Assembly (NCBI GenBank): GCA_016793325.1
Contig: JAEUKI010000003.1
Coordinates: 1 to 64,000 of the forward strand
DNA length: 64,000 bases
Reading direction: 5' to 3'
Source: Myxococcales bacterium
Lineage (GTDB): Bacteria; Myxococcota_A; Polyangia; Polyangiales; Ga0077539
Below are positions 33,034-41,808 of the stretch, in pieces. Made by a program: the position numbers and the translations under genes. The notes under the pieces were generated by a model, which saw only the letters and a program-made list of their open reading frames with translations, searched no databases and was not told where the DNA came from. Each line of letters opens with the position of its first letter. The first letter of the stretch is position 1.

Positions 33034-35259
33034 TCACTGCGCGAGCGAATGTCCGAACCACCCGTGAACGAGCGCTCCATCGAGCGTCGCCGCGCGCGTG
33101 ACGGTCGCGGTGTTGCCCGCGAATCGCACAGCGAAGCATCGCACGAAGCCCGCGTCTTGCAGCGACGGACGCGGCGCGGCAAACGCTCCGACGCACGGCT
33201 CGAACACGCCGTCACCGTCGCTGTCGCCGAGCGAGACGGCCCATCCGAAGGTGCTCTGCGCGAGACCTCCATCGAAGGGGGCGCTCTGCATCTCTTCGAA
33301 CCTCCGCTCTGCGCGCGAGAGAAAGAACCGCGCGACCCCCGCGCGATCGATTCCGCTCGCGGGCGTCTCGTGGCTCGCGCCGACGAGAAGGTCCGAACGT
33401 CCGTCGTTGTCGACGTCGGCGCTGGCGAGGGCCGTCGCGAAGCGCGCTTGGTCTTGCACGGGAGCGTAGCGCTTCGTGTACGTCCACGAGGCCTCGAGCG
33501 CGGCGCGCGAGCGTGCGCCGTACACGACGGACAGCTCGTAGCTGAACCAGTCGCCGACCGCGAAGTCCGCGAGGCCGTCGCCGTCGAAGTCCGCGGCGCC
33601 CTCGAGCACTTCGCCAAACGTTCCGCGGGTCGAACGAAGGCGTCGCCCCTCGCGCACAGGCGCGCTCGACGTCGTGCCGAAGTAGACGAGCACCGCGCCC
33701 GACGTCGACCGCTCGTCCCGCGCGTGGACGAGAACGTCCGCGAGGCCGTCGCCGTCGAGATCTCCCGCGCCCGCCACGCGGTCCGCTGCGATTTCGACGT
33801 CCGAAGGGCGCTCGAGCGCGACGAACCGCGCAGCGTCGAGCCCCGTTGGCGAGCCGAGGTACACGCGCGCGTCGCCCCTCGGACCCGCGGGCGGACCGTT
33901 GACGTTGACCGAGCCGACGACCACGTCGCCGTAGCCGTCGCCGTTGAAGTCGCCGACGCCCTCGACGCTCGTGCCGAAATCGACGTCTGCCGTCGATGAC
34001 CCGAGAATCGCCCGGGATTCTGCGCGCAGCCCCGCGGTCGAACCTTCGTACACGAGCAGCGTTCCGCGCGTCGTCCCGGGCTGCATCGTGCGCGGCGCGC
34101 TGACGACGAAGTCCCCGAAGCCATCGCCGTTGACGTCTCCTGCGGGCGCGAGACCTGCGCCGAGGTTGTCGCCGAGCATCTCGCGGATCGTCAGCGACGG
34201 GCTCTCCGCGAAGCCCCCGGCGTTCGCCTGATAGACGTACACCGCCGAGCGCTCCATCGACATCGACGATCCGGGCGATCGAACGGCGAGCTCCGTCGCG
34301 CCGTCGCCGTTGTAGTCGCCTTCGACGCCGCTCGACGTCGTCGCGTCCGCGCCGTCGAGCGCCCGCGAACGAAGCTGCCACACGGGGCTCGTCTGCGCCG
34401 ACGCCTCGCCGCTCAGCAGCCCTCGGAGCCGCCAGAACAGCGGAACGCCGCGCGGCAACGGATTGCGCGGTCGGCCGCGCTCTCCGTCCGCGTCGAACGT
34501 CTCTTGAATCTGTGTGCAGAGTCGGTCGCGGCAGATCTCGACGCGCGCTCCGGCCGCATCTCCAGTGTTTCTCCAGCGAAACTCGGGTCGCGACGACGTC
34601 GCGGTGCTCGTCGAGAGCGGCGCGATGGGCCGCGGCGGGAGCACCACTCGTCCGCTGGCGCCGTCCGGTCGTTCGCCGCCGTCCGCGCCCGCGTCGTCGC
34701 CGTACGTCACCGGAAGCTCCGGCTCGACGCACTGCCCCCGCGCGCCGCACGTGAGCCCTTGCTCGATGCAGCGAACGCTCACCGTGCACGCCGACGCCGC
34801 GACGCTCGTGCAGCCGGCGGCCGCGTTGGCGCACGTGAGCGAGAGGTTGACGCGCGTCGTTCCTCGCAGGGCGCGTAGCATCGTGACGTTCCACACGTGC
34901 TCGACGGTCGCGGCGGGCGCGTTGGGCGTCTGTTGAAACCGCGCGCGTAGCAAGACGGTGACGGTCGACGATCGCGCGTCGCGCGACGACTTCGAGGGCA
35001 GCAGGCCGATCGAGCCCACGAGGTCACCGACGCGCTGCGATCCGTAGCTCTCGAAGCGGAAGTTCGGCGTGGCGTCCGCGGCCCGGCGCACAGCGACCGG
35101 GGCGGGCAGCACGCCGTCGAACGAATAGACCGAGAGCTCGATCGAGCGCGACGGCGGAGCGTCCGTTCCCACAATGAGCTCGACCTGGGTTGGCGCGGTT
35201 CGACACTGAATGGCAGCGCAGCTGAGCGCCAGCGAAACCCAAGGGGTACGCCGATTCAT
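33034..35259 (-). CDS. Large FG-GAP repeat exported protein
   Basis: 741 residues from ATG 35259 with an export signal (MNRRTPWVSLALSCAAIQC); the cysteines at its end may be a lipobox. Residues about 25-130 form a beta-sandwich, then a Cys-rich segment (CTSVAASACTVSVRCIEQGLTCGARGQC) and a Pro-rich linker. From about residue 310 there are at least seven FG-GAP units: [90 protein letters not shown]. An integrin-like surface propeller is the likely fold. Function unknown. Confidence 0.82.
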   Translation of the reverse strand: MNRRTPWVSLALSCAAIQCRTAPTQVELIVGTDAPPSRSIELSVYSFDGVLPAPVAVRRAADATPNFRFESYGSQRVGDLVGSIGLLPSKSSRDARSSTVTVLLRARFQQTPNAPAATVEHVWNVTMLRALRGTTRVNLSLTCANAAAGCTSVAASACTVSVRCIEQGLTCGARGQCVEPELPVTYGDDAGADGGERPDGASGRVVLPPRPIAPLSTSTATSSRPEFRWRNTGDAAGARVEICRDRLCTQIQETFDADGERGRPRNPLPRGVPLFWRLRGLLSGEASAQTSPVWQLRSRALDGADATTSSGVEGDYNGDGATELAVRSPGSSMSMERSAVYVYQANAGGFAESPSLTIREMLGDNLGAGLAPAGDVNGDGFGDFVVSAPRTMQPGTTRGTLLVYEGSTAGLRAESRAILGSSTADVDFGTSVEGVGDFNGDGYGDVVVGSVNVNGPPAGPRGDARVYLGSPTGLDAARFVALERPSDVEIAADRVAGAGDLDGDGLADVLVHARDERSTSGAVLVYFGTTSSAPVREGRRLRSTRGTFGEVLEGAADFDGDGLADFAVGDWFSYELSVVYGARSRAALEASWTYTKRYAPVQDQARFATALASADVDNDGRSDLLVGASHETPASGIDRAGVARFFLSRAERRFEEMQSAPFDGGLAQSTFGWAVSLGDSDGDGVFEPCVGAFAAPRPSLQDAGFVRCFAVRFAGNTATVTRAATLDGALVHGWFGHSLAQ

Positions 35260-35370
35260 CGAGCGATCAGTCTGTCACAACCGCGCGAAGCGACACCACA
35301 CGATCTCGCGCCACGGGCGCGCTCACCCTTCACCACAACGGAGTCCATCCGCGCGGCGCGGGCCCTGCGT

Positions 35371-35889
35371 TCACGGGGCGCGTTGAATTCGTGTGTTGTG
35401 GCAAGACACCCGCGAGCAGCGGCGACACGCCGCGCGCGTCACCTCGCGCGAGCGCTCGCGATAGCGCGCCCCGTCGAAGCGGTACGTGATCGTCTCGGTC
35501 TCGCGCTGCGCGGCGGCGTGTCGGTCGATTTGCAGCGCTCCCTGGATCGTGCCGACGCGGTGCCCGCACGATCCTCGGCGAAGACACAGCGCAAAGGTGT
35601 ACTCGTTGTTGCACTGCGTGGGCTCGGGCTCGGGCACGATCACGTCGAGCGCGCCATCTCCGTCGAGGTCCGCGACCTCGCTCGTGCTCATCGACACAGC
35701 GCTGTCCGAGCTGCGCGGTCGGCCGGGATCTCGCGGCGACATCTGCGTCGCGGTTCGATCGACGCGCCACGAGACCGCCGGGATCGCCACGCATCGACCG
35801 GGCACCGCTGCGCTGGACGGCCGAGCGCGGCGCGCGGCGATCGCGACGCTCGTGGGAGCCAACGCAAACCAGAGGAGCCACGGCACCAT
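35371..35889 (-). CDS. Small exported protein with one VCBS/FG-GAP-like loop
   Basis: 172 residues from ATG 35889 (MVPWLLWFALAPTSVAIAAR), with a short signal peptide. One calcium-loop unit is visible (DLDGDGALDVIVPEPE), followed by CNNEYTFALCLRRGSCGHRVG and a Cys-rich C-terminus (RRCSRVSC). It looks like a minimal relative of the FG-GAP proteins nearby. It stands between the large FG-GAP gene and the hydrolase gene on the same strand. Confidence 0.6.
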   Translation of the reverse strand: MVPWLLWFALAPTSVAIAARRARPSSAAVPGRCVAIPAVSWRVDRTATQMSPRDPGRPRSSDSAVSMSTSEVADLDGDGALDVIVPEPEPTQCNNEYTFALCLRRGSCGHRVGTIQGALQIDRHAAAQRETETITYRFDGARYRERSREVTRAACRRCSRVSCHNTRIQRAP

Positions 35890-36010
35890 CGATCGTCGCG
35901 CGCGCCCTCGCTCGTTCTGCGCGAAGAGGGCTCGTTCGTGCGCATCACGGTGACGCGCCCGAGCGCGCGGGCGCGATGAACGACGCTCGCTCGAACGGGC
36001 GGCGAGCCGC

Positions 36011-37159
36011 TCACCAACGCGCGACCCAGCGCGCGATCGCGGCGCGCACGCGCACTCGCTGCGTAAACACGAGGTAGTGGTCCTCGCCCGCGAACACCTC
36101 GCGCTCGACCTCGGCGCCGTGGGCGCTCAGGGACTCGACGGCGCGCGTGACATACTCGAGGGGAATTCGCTCGTCGTTCGCGCCGTGGAGCACGAGCATC
36201 GGCGCCGCGTTCCAGCTCGGATGCCACGGGTGGTCGTCGAGCACCGAGCGCTCGATCACGCTCGAGACCCACACGATCGATCGATAGCGACGCTCGGTCG
36301 TCGCGATGATGCGCGTCGCGGCGCGGCCGCCGTTCGAGAGACACACGAGGTGGACGCGCGTCGGGTCGACCCAGGGCTGTGATACGAGCCACGCGCGCGC
36401 GGATTCGACGGCGTCGAGGCCGCCGCGGATGTTCCAGTTGCCGAAGCCGAACGACGGCTGCGCGAGCGCCCAACGGTTCGCGCGCGCAATCGCGTAGAGC
36501 TCCGCGAAGTAGCCCTTCCAGCTCCCCGCGGAGCCGTGAAGAAACAAGATCGCCGGCCGCCGCTCGCCTCGCGCGTGAGGCGGCTCGAAGACGAACACCC
36601 GCCCCGAGTCTCGGTCGAGGATCGCGTCGCCCATCGCGCTCGGCAGCGATTTCAGCGACGGATCTCGGTCGACGTCGTCGTACACAGCGTCGAGCGCGCC
36701 TCGCAGACGCGCCGCGCTCTGCCGCGTCATCAGCGCGTCCACCATCGGAACGAGCACCGTCGCGAGCGCGAGCTGATCTCGCTCGGGCACGACGTGGGTC
36801 GGCGCGATCCGCCAGGGCCGCGTCGCCCGCGGACCCACATATTCGAGTCGCACGGCGCTCGAGGGGACGGTGATCGCGGTCGACCTCGCGAGAAGAAACG
36901 CGCCGCACAGGAGCGCTGCTGCGAGCAGCCCGATCGACACACGAAGCCGCTTGGCGATGGCCGTGGCCGCGCTTGCGATCGTGGCGAGCGCGAAGAGCGC
37001 CGCGGCGCGACCCTCGAGGGTGCGGGCGACCAAGAGCATCGCACACGAAATCAATACACCCGGAAATGTCCCCGTGATCCACAGCGCCAGCGCGACGCGT
37101 CGACCAGCGTGCGATCGCTCGGGCGACGGCGCGTCGTCTACTGCACGGTCATCGTCCAT
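36011..37159 (-). CDS. Membrane-anchored alpha/beta hydrolase
   Basis: 382 residues from ATG 37159 (MDDDRAVDDAPSPERSHAGR). Three hydrophobic helices lie near residues 22-44, 52-66 and 75-92, so the enzyme domain is probably periplasmic. It has the oxyanion segment LFLHGSAGSW (206-214), the nucleophile elbow LVCLSNGG with Ser275, Asp329 in HGANDERIP and His361 in GEDHYLVF, a dienelactone-hydrolase/prolyl-oligopeptidase-like triad. The substrate is unknown. It overlaps the end of the preceding lipoprotein gene by 22 bases and is third in an operon begun by a TonB-dependent receptor. Confidence 0.78.
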   Translation of the reverse strand: MDDDRAVDDAPSPERSHAGRRVALALWITGTFPGVLISCAMLLVARTLEGRAAALFALATIASAATAIAKRLRVSIGLLAAALLCGAFLLARSTAITVPSSAVRLEYVGPRATRPWRIAPTHVVPERDQLALATVLVPMVDALMTRQSAARLRGALDAVYDDVDRDPSLKSLPSAMGDAILDRDSGRVFVFEPPHARGERRPAILFLHGSAGSWKGYFAELYAIARANRWALAQPSFGFGNWNIRGGLDAVESARAWLVSQPWVDPTRVHLVCLSNGGRAATRIIATTERRYRSIVWVSSVIERSVLDDHPWHPSWNAAPMLVLHGANDERIPLEYVTRAVESLSAHGAEVEREVFAGEDHYLVFTQRVRVRAAIARWVARW

Positions 37160-38061
37160 CGACAGACGCTCGTCCCGCCGTGGCCGTCGCGCAAGATGAG
37201 CCAGAGCGTCGTGTCGCCCGCGGTCTTCGGCGCGACCCACGTCGGGTTGAGGTCAGGCGCGCGCGAGCGGCCGAAATCCCACTGCCCCGAGGTGCTGAAC
37301 CAGTTGCGAAACGATCCTTCGCTCTGCGAGACGAGCGCTCCGTTGGCGTCGAGAAAGGTGAACTCCTCGACCCACGACTCGTCGGTGCTCGGCTCCATCA
37401 AGATTCGCGCGCCGAGCGCGACGCGGATCGGGCCCATCCCGTCGTCGGCTTCGCAGCGCTCGTCGGCGCGCGTCGCGCTCGCGCGGACCGTGCGCCCCGC
37501 GATTCGGATCGACGGCGGGGTGGGGTTCGTGTTGCGTTCGCCGCGGCGAACGAGCACTCGCTTGAATGCGTGTGCGGTGACGCCGTCGACGGTCCACGTG
37601 ACGCTCGCGACCGCCGCGACCCCTGCGCGCTCGGCGAGCGAGCGGACGGTCTCGGTCGAAAGCTGCGCGCCGAACGCCACGCGCAGCGCCGCGTCGTTGG
37701 TGAAGAGGTCGCGCGGGACGGTGAACGTCGGCGATCGCTCGGTGGACGGCGGCGCGATGGCGAGCGCGCCGTTGGTGTCGCAGCCGCGCTCGGATTCGAA
37801 CGCGCCGAACGAGCTCAGCGGCAATCCCGTCGACGCGAGCTCGGGGCGAACGCAGAGCGACCACGCGAACGTCCCTTCAGTGCGCGCGCCTCCCACGATC
37901 GGAACGAGCGCGACCGTGGCGCCGGGCTCGACCGTTGGCTCGTTGGCGACGACGGCGAGCACGCGCGGGTAGTCGACGATCGCAGGCGAGGCGAAGGGCG
38001 GCGGACAGCCGAAGAACGTTGTCGCAAGGGCGACGGTCGACAGCGCGATCCCGCGTCTCAT
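37138..38061 (-). CDS. Lipoprotein of unknown function downstream of a TonB receptor
   Basis: ATG 38061 (MRRGIALSTVALATTFFGCP) gives 307 residues with lipobox TFFGC, Cys19. The mature protein begins with Ig-like sequence (PRVLAVVANEPTVEPGATVALVPIV) and contains further beta strands. It ends GDTTLWLILRDGHGGTSVCRWTMTV. Its ATG overlaps the TGA of the receptor gene, so translation is coupled. A partner role for the receptor, comparable to other TonB-linked surface lipoproteins, is inference. Confidence 0.72.
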   Translation of the reverse strand: MRRGIALSTVALATTFFGCPPPFASPAIVDYPRVLAVVANEPTVEPGATVALVPIVGGARTEGTFAWSLCVRPELASTGLPLSSFGAFESERGCDTNGALAIAPPSTERSPTFTVPRDLFTNDAALRVAFGAQLSTETVRSLAERAGVAAVASVTWTVDGVTAHAFKRVLVRRGERNTNPTPPSIRIAGRTVRASATRADERCEADDGMGPIRVALGARILMEPSTDESWVEEFTFLDANGALVSQSEGSFRNWFSTSGQWDFGRSRAPDLNPTWVAPKTAGDTTLWLILRDGHGGTSVCRWTMTVQ

Positions 38062-40115
38062 CGCCACTGCGCTTTCAGCCCGATGATGGGCAAGAGCGGC
38101 AAGCCCTGGAGCGGTTGGCGCGTGCGGTAGTCGTACTGGAAGTTCCACCCTTCGGTGCCGCGGGCGAAGTACGTGTTGAGCACGTCGACGTAGAAGTTCA
38201 TGTCGGCGCCGAGCGATCGAAAGCGATAGTCCACGCGGAGATCGAGCTGGTGAAACACTGGCAGTCGCTCGCCTTCGGGCATGTAGTCCGGACGAAATCC
38301 GCTCGCGTCCGCGTCCCACGTCGCGCCGGACACACGGTTGGTCGGCGTGCCTGTCGAGAGCGAAAACCGCGCGCCGATTCGCCATCGCGAGTTGATCTCC
38401 CACGACGCCGCTGCGTTGAGCACGAACGACTGATCGAGCACGAACGGAAACGGCGCTCCGCCGGGAATCCATCGCTCGGCGCGAGACCACGTCGCGCTCA
38501 CCCAGCCGAACACGCCGCGCATCAGCCGACGGCGCACATACAACTCGACGCCGCTCGCGAAGCCCTCGCCGTTGTCCGTGAGCAGCACGCGACGCACGTC
38601 CCCGGGTCGGAGCTCGACCAGCTCGTTGGTGGGTCTCGGCAGACCCCACGAGCGATTGATGAAGAACGTGCTCCGAACGTCGTAGCCCTCGTCGAGGCGC
38701 GCTTCGATTCCAGCGCTCGATTGCCAGCTCGTCTGCGGTCCGAGCGCGCCGTTGCCGAGCAGCGGGACGAGCGCGAAGAACGGCGCGGGCTGCGAGAAGA
38801 GCCCGGTGGACGCGACGAGCGTCGTGCGGCGATCGAGCGCGACGCGAACGACCGCGCGCGGATCGAAGAGCCAATAGTTCTTCCCGCCCGAGTGCAGGTA
38901 GCTCGCGCGCGCGCCGACGCTCATGTCGACGGGTCCTGCGCGGCCGGCGATCTCGGCCCACGGCGTCACGTCCCACTGATCGACGTCGGCTTCGGCGTAC
39001 GTCGCGTAGCGATTGGCCTGCGGATTCGGGATGACGGACGTCCCGAGCAGCTCGGGAAAGGTCACCGACGAGCGAAAGAGCGTCGCGAGCGAGTCGAGGC
39101 CCACCGAGGCTCCCCACTGCGTTCCGAGCGGGATTCGTACGGACAATCGCTCGCCGACGGTGGCGCCGCCGTAGCGGATGTTGGTGTCCGGACGGCCGGT
39201 GTCCGCGCTCGCAAAACGAATGTCGTCCGCGCCCACCATCGCCGAGAAGTTGAGCGCGAATCCGCCCGTGTACCGGTGCTCGAGCTTCCCGATGACTCGG
39301 AAGAAGTGCACTTGAATGCCGTCTCGGTTGAGCGTCGAGGCGCCCGCCGCGCGGCGTTGGTCGCTGCGATCGTAGACGTCGGTCGAGCCCAAGAAGACGA
39401 CTTGCGCGCGCGTTCGATCGCTGATTCGCCAGTCGATCACGGCTTGAGCGTCACCAAAATTCAAGGTGACGCTCGGAAACACGATCGGCAGCAGCAGGTC
39501 GTAGTAGCTGCGACGCACGCCGAACGAGACGCCTCCGCGACGATTGGGCAGCGGCGTCGAGATCGCCGCGCCCGCGCCGAAGATGCTCACTTCGGCGTCG
39601 ATGGTTCGGCGATCGACGTCGGGCGCAGCGATCTCGAGCGAGACGAGTCCGCCTGCGTAGCGACCGAACTGCGCGGGGTATCCGCCAGGGTAGAAATCGA
39701 GCGACGAGACGAGCCGCGTCGGTACGACCGAAGGACCGGCGGCGAAGTGATAGAGGACGGGTACGGGAAACCCCTCGACGATGAGCCCGGTGTTCTCGAA
39801 GCTCGTCCCGCGGACCGCGAAGAAGCCCACGCCGTAGGGCGTTCGCGCGACGCCCGGCTGCGACGCTACGACGCGCGTCGCATCACCGCCTGTGCCGGGG
39901 ACGTTCGCGGTCTCTGCTCCGCGAAAGGACATCCGCGTCGCCGCGAGCTGCTCGGGCCGCGCGCGAACCGTGACGCCTGCGTCGGTGCGCCTCGGCGGGC
40001 GCGGTGAACGACGGCGGGTCTGCGCCTCGCTCTCGTGACTCGCCGCGACGACGAGCGCCGCTGCGACGCACGCGACGACCTTGGGAGCGAAACCCGCTGT
40101 ACGAGCAAACTTCAT
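38058..40115 (-). CDS. TonB-dependent outer-membrane receptor
   Basis: ATG 40115 (MKFARTAGFAPKVVACVAAA) gives 685 residues with a signal peptide ending near SEAQ. The plug domain is visible: RVVASQPGVARTPYGVGFFAVRG, ENTGLIVEGFPVPVLYHF, and DFYPGGYPAQFGRYAGGLVSLE. The remainder is a beta-barrel of alternating strands with aromatic girdles. No TonB-box or carboxypeptidase-regulatory domain is obvious at the N-terminus. The ligand is unknown; the downstream lipoprotein and hydrolase may bind or process it. A 111-base divergent gap separates it from the gene at 40227. Confidence 0.85.
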   Translation of the reverse strand: MKFARTAGFAPKVVACVAAALVVAASHESEAQTRRRSPRPPRRTDAGVTVRARPEQLAATRMSFRGAETANVPGTGGDATRVVASQPGVARTPYGVGFFAVRGTSFENTGLIVEGFPVPVLYHFAAGPSVVPTRLVSSLDFYPGGYPAQFGRYAGGLVSLEIAAPDVDRRTIDAEVSIFGAGAAISTPLPNRRGGVSFGVRRSYYDLLLPIVFPSVTLNFGDAQAVIDWRISDRTRAQVVFLGSTDVYDRSDQRRAAGASTLNRDGIQVHFFRVIGKLEHRYTGGFALNFSAMVGADDIRFASADTGRPDTNIRYGGATVGERLSVRIPLGTQWGASVGLDSLATLFRSSVTFPELLGTSVIPNPQANRYATYAEADVDQWDVTPWAEIAGRAGPVDMSVGARASYLHSGGKNYWLFDPRAVVRVALDRRTTLVASTGLFSQPAPFFALVPLLGNGALGPQTSWQSSAGIEARLDEGYDVRSTFFINRSWGLPRPTNELVELRPGDVRRVLLTDNGEGFASGVELYVRRRLMRGVFGWVSATWSRAERWIPGGAPFPFVLDQSFVLNAAASWEINSRWRIGARFSLSTGTPTNRVSGATWDADASGFRPDYMPEGERLPVFHQLDLRVDYRFRSLGADMNFYVDVLNTYFARGTEGWNFQYDYRTRQPLQGLPLLPIIGLKAQWR

Positions 40116-40226
40116 CCGCGTTGGGGCCCTGCGAGGAGCCGGACGCTGTATAGCCCCAACGCGTCTCGCGAAAAAGACTCCTGTCCGAGTGAGTGAAAGC
40201 TCTGATAGCGTAGTGAGCGGTCGACG

Positions 40227-41735
40227 ATGCGCTTTCGCTCTCGGTGGCCGCTCGCGCTCGCCGCGGGTGGTGCGTTCTGCGTGATGGCTCCCGCTCGCGT
40301 CGCTGTCGCACAGCAGGCGCCGAGGGTCGCGCTCGGCCCCGTCACGGGGCCCAACAACGAGCAGCTCGCCGACAAGCTGAACAGCATCCTCGAGCTTCAC
40401 GGCGGCGAGGTTCAGGCGATTCCGGGCAGCACGTACTTCGGCGTCGCGTCGCGGCTCGGCGTGGTGGGTCGGGTCGGCGAAGAAGACCTTCGCTCGGTCG
40501 CGCGCGAGCTGCGGCTCGACGCGATCATTGTGGCCGATCTGTCGCGCATGGGGCGCGGGTTCGCGCTGCGCATCCGCGTCGCCCGCGGTCGCGACGGTTC
40601 GATCATTGGAACGGTGAACCTCGAGATCGGCCGCGTCGACGACCTCGACGCGATCGAGCAACAATTGTGGGGGGAGCTCGTTCCGCATTTTCGAAGCACC
40701 GTTCCTGCGGGGCGGACCAATCCGCGGACCAATCCGACCCCGAGCGGGACCAACGGCAGCGGCACGAGCAACGGAGCGAGCGGCACCGACGGTTCGGGCA
40801 ACGGGAGCACCGAGCCCACGGGCGCAACCGACCCAGCCAACGGCGTGACAGTTCGCACGCTGCCGGGCCTCGGCGTCGTGCAGCTCGCGCTCAACACGGG
40901 GTGGTCGTCGCGCTCGTGGCGCATGCCCGTGCTCGGCGAGCGCTCTCCGCGCGGCTACGAAAACGGCGGCTTCTTCGAGGGCGGCCTCGCGGCGCACGTG
41001 TTCTATCGGTTGCAGCGCGAGCGGCTCGGCATCGGAGCGCACGCGTACGGGACGCTCCCGCTCGTGATTTCGTCGCGCGGGACGAGCACCGAAGGCACCG
41101 TCGTGTCGCTTCAAACGTCTGCGTTCGACGTGGGCGGCGGGGCGTCGGTGGCGTATCTGCCGCCGGGCGGAGGCGCGTTTCGCTCGGACGTGGGCTTCGT
41201 GTTTCACGCGTTCGACGTGAACACCGCGCGCCTCGCGCCCGCGCAGCAGCTCGTGCGCATGTCGTACATCGGCGCGCGCGCTCGCGCCGAAGGCGCGGTG
41301 CCCTTGATCGCCAACGGCTCGATCGAGCTCGCGATGCTCTTCGCTGGCGAGCTGCGGATGGTGTCCGTCGGCGCCGAGGCTCGCATGGCCTACGGTGAAA
41401 ACGCAGGTCTCTCGTGGGGCTTCGGCGGCACAGGGGGAATGGAGCTCCGGATCGACGGCGCGGTCGCGGGCCTCGCGATCCGCGCGACGGGCTCGTGGCT
41501 CCGCTATCGAACGACGTTCTCGGGCCGCGCGGACGTGGGCACGGGCAGCGACTCGGTGGACGACTACATGCGCGTTCACCTGGGCGTTTCCTATGCGTTC
41601 GGCGTTCACGGCGCGCCCGCTCGCGCCCCTTCGCGCCCCGCGGAGCCCGAGACCCGAAGCGAGCCCGAGCCCCCGCCGCCGCGGCCGACGCCTCCGCCGC
41701 GGCCGCAGGGACCGCCGCCCGATCCGTTCTCCTGA
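40227..41735 (+). CDS. Exported protein with a beta-barrel-like C-terminal half
   Basis: 502 residues from ATG 40227 with a signal peptide (MRFRSRWPLALAAGGAFCVM to VAVAQ). Residues about 32-150 read like a periplasmic alpha/beta domain (PRVALGPVTGPNNEQLADKL, ARELRLDAIIVADLSRMG). A Gly/Ser/Thr/Asn-rich linker follows (about 170-205). The second half has transmembrane-strand-like repeats, and a Pro-rich tail (PEPPPPRPTPPPRPQGPP) closes the protein. No family is recognised. It may belong with the divergent TonB receptor operon. Confidence 0.65.
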   Translation: MRFRSRWPLALAAGGAFCVMAPARVAVAQQAPRVALGPVTGPNNEQLADKLNSILELHGGEVQAIPGSTYFGVASRLGVVGRVGEEDLRSVARELRLDAIIVADLSRMGRGFALRIRVARGRDGSIIGTVNLEIGRVDDLDAIEQQLWGELVPHFRSTVPAGRTNPRTNPTPSGTNGSGTSNGASGTDGSGNGSTEPTGATDPANGVTVRTLPGLGVVQLALNTGWSSRSWRMPVLGERSPRGYENGGFFEGGLAAHVFYRLQRERLGIGAHAYGTLPLVISSRGTSTEGTVVSLQTSAFDVGGGASVAYLPPGGGAFRSDVGFVFHAFDVNTARLAPAQQLVRMSYIGARARAEGAVPLIANGSIELAMLFAGELRMVSVGAEARMAYGENAGLSWGFGGTGGMELRIDGAVAGLAIRATGSWLRYRTTFSGRADVGTGSDSVDDYMRVHLGVSYAFGVHGAPARAPSRPAEPETRSEPEPPPPRPTPPPRPQGPPPDPFS

Positions 41736-41808
41736 AGAGCGCGTCGAGCATCGCGCGTCCCTCTAGCGCAAAGCCCGCAATGGCGTTACGAGGCCACGCA
41801 CGACCGTC

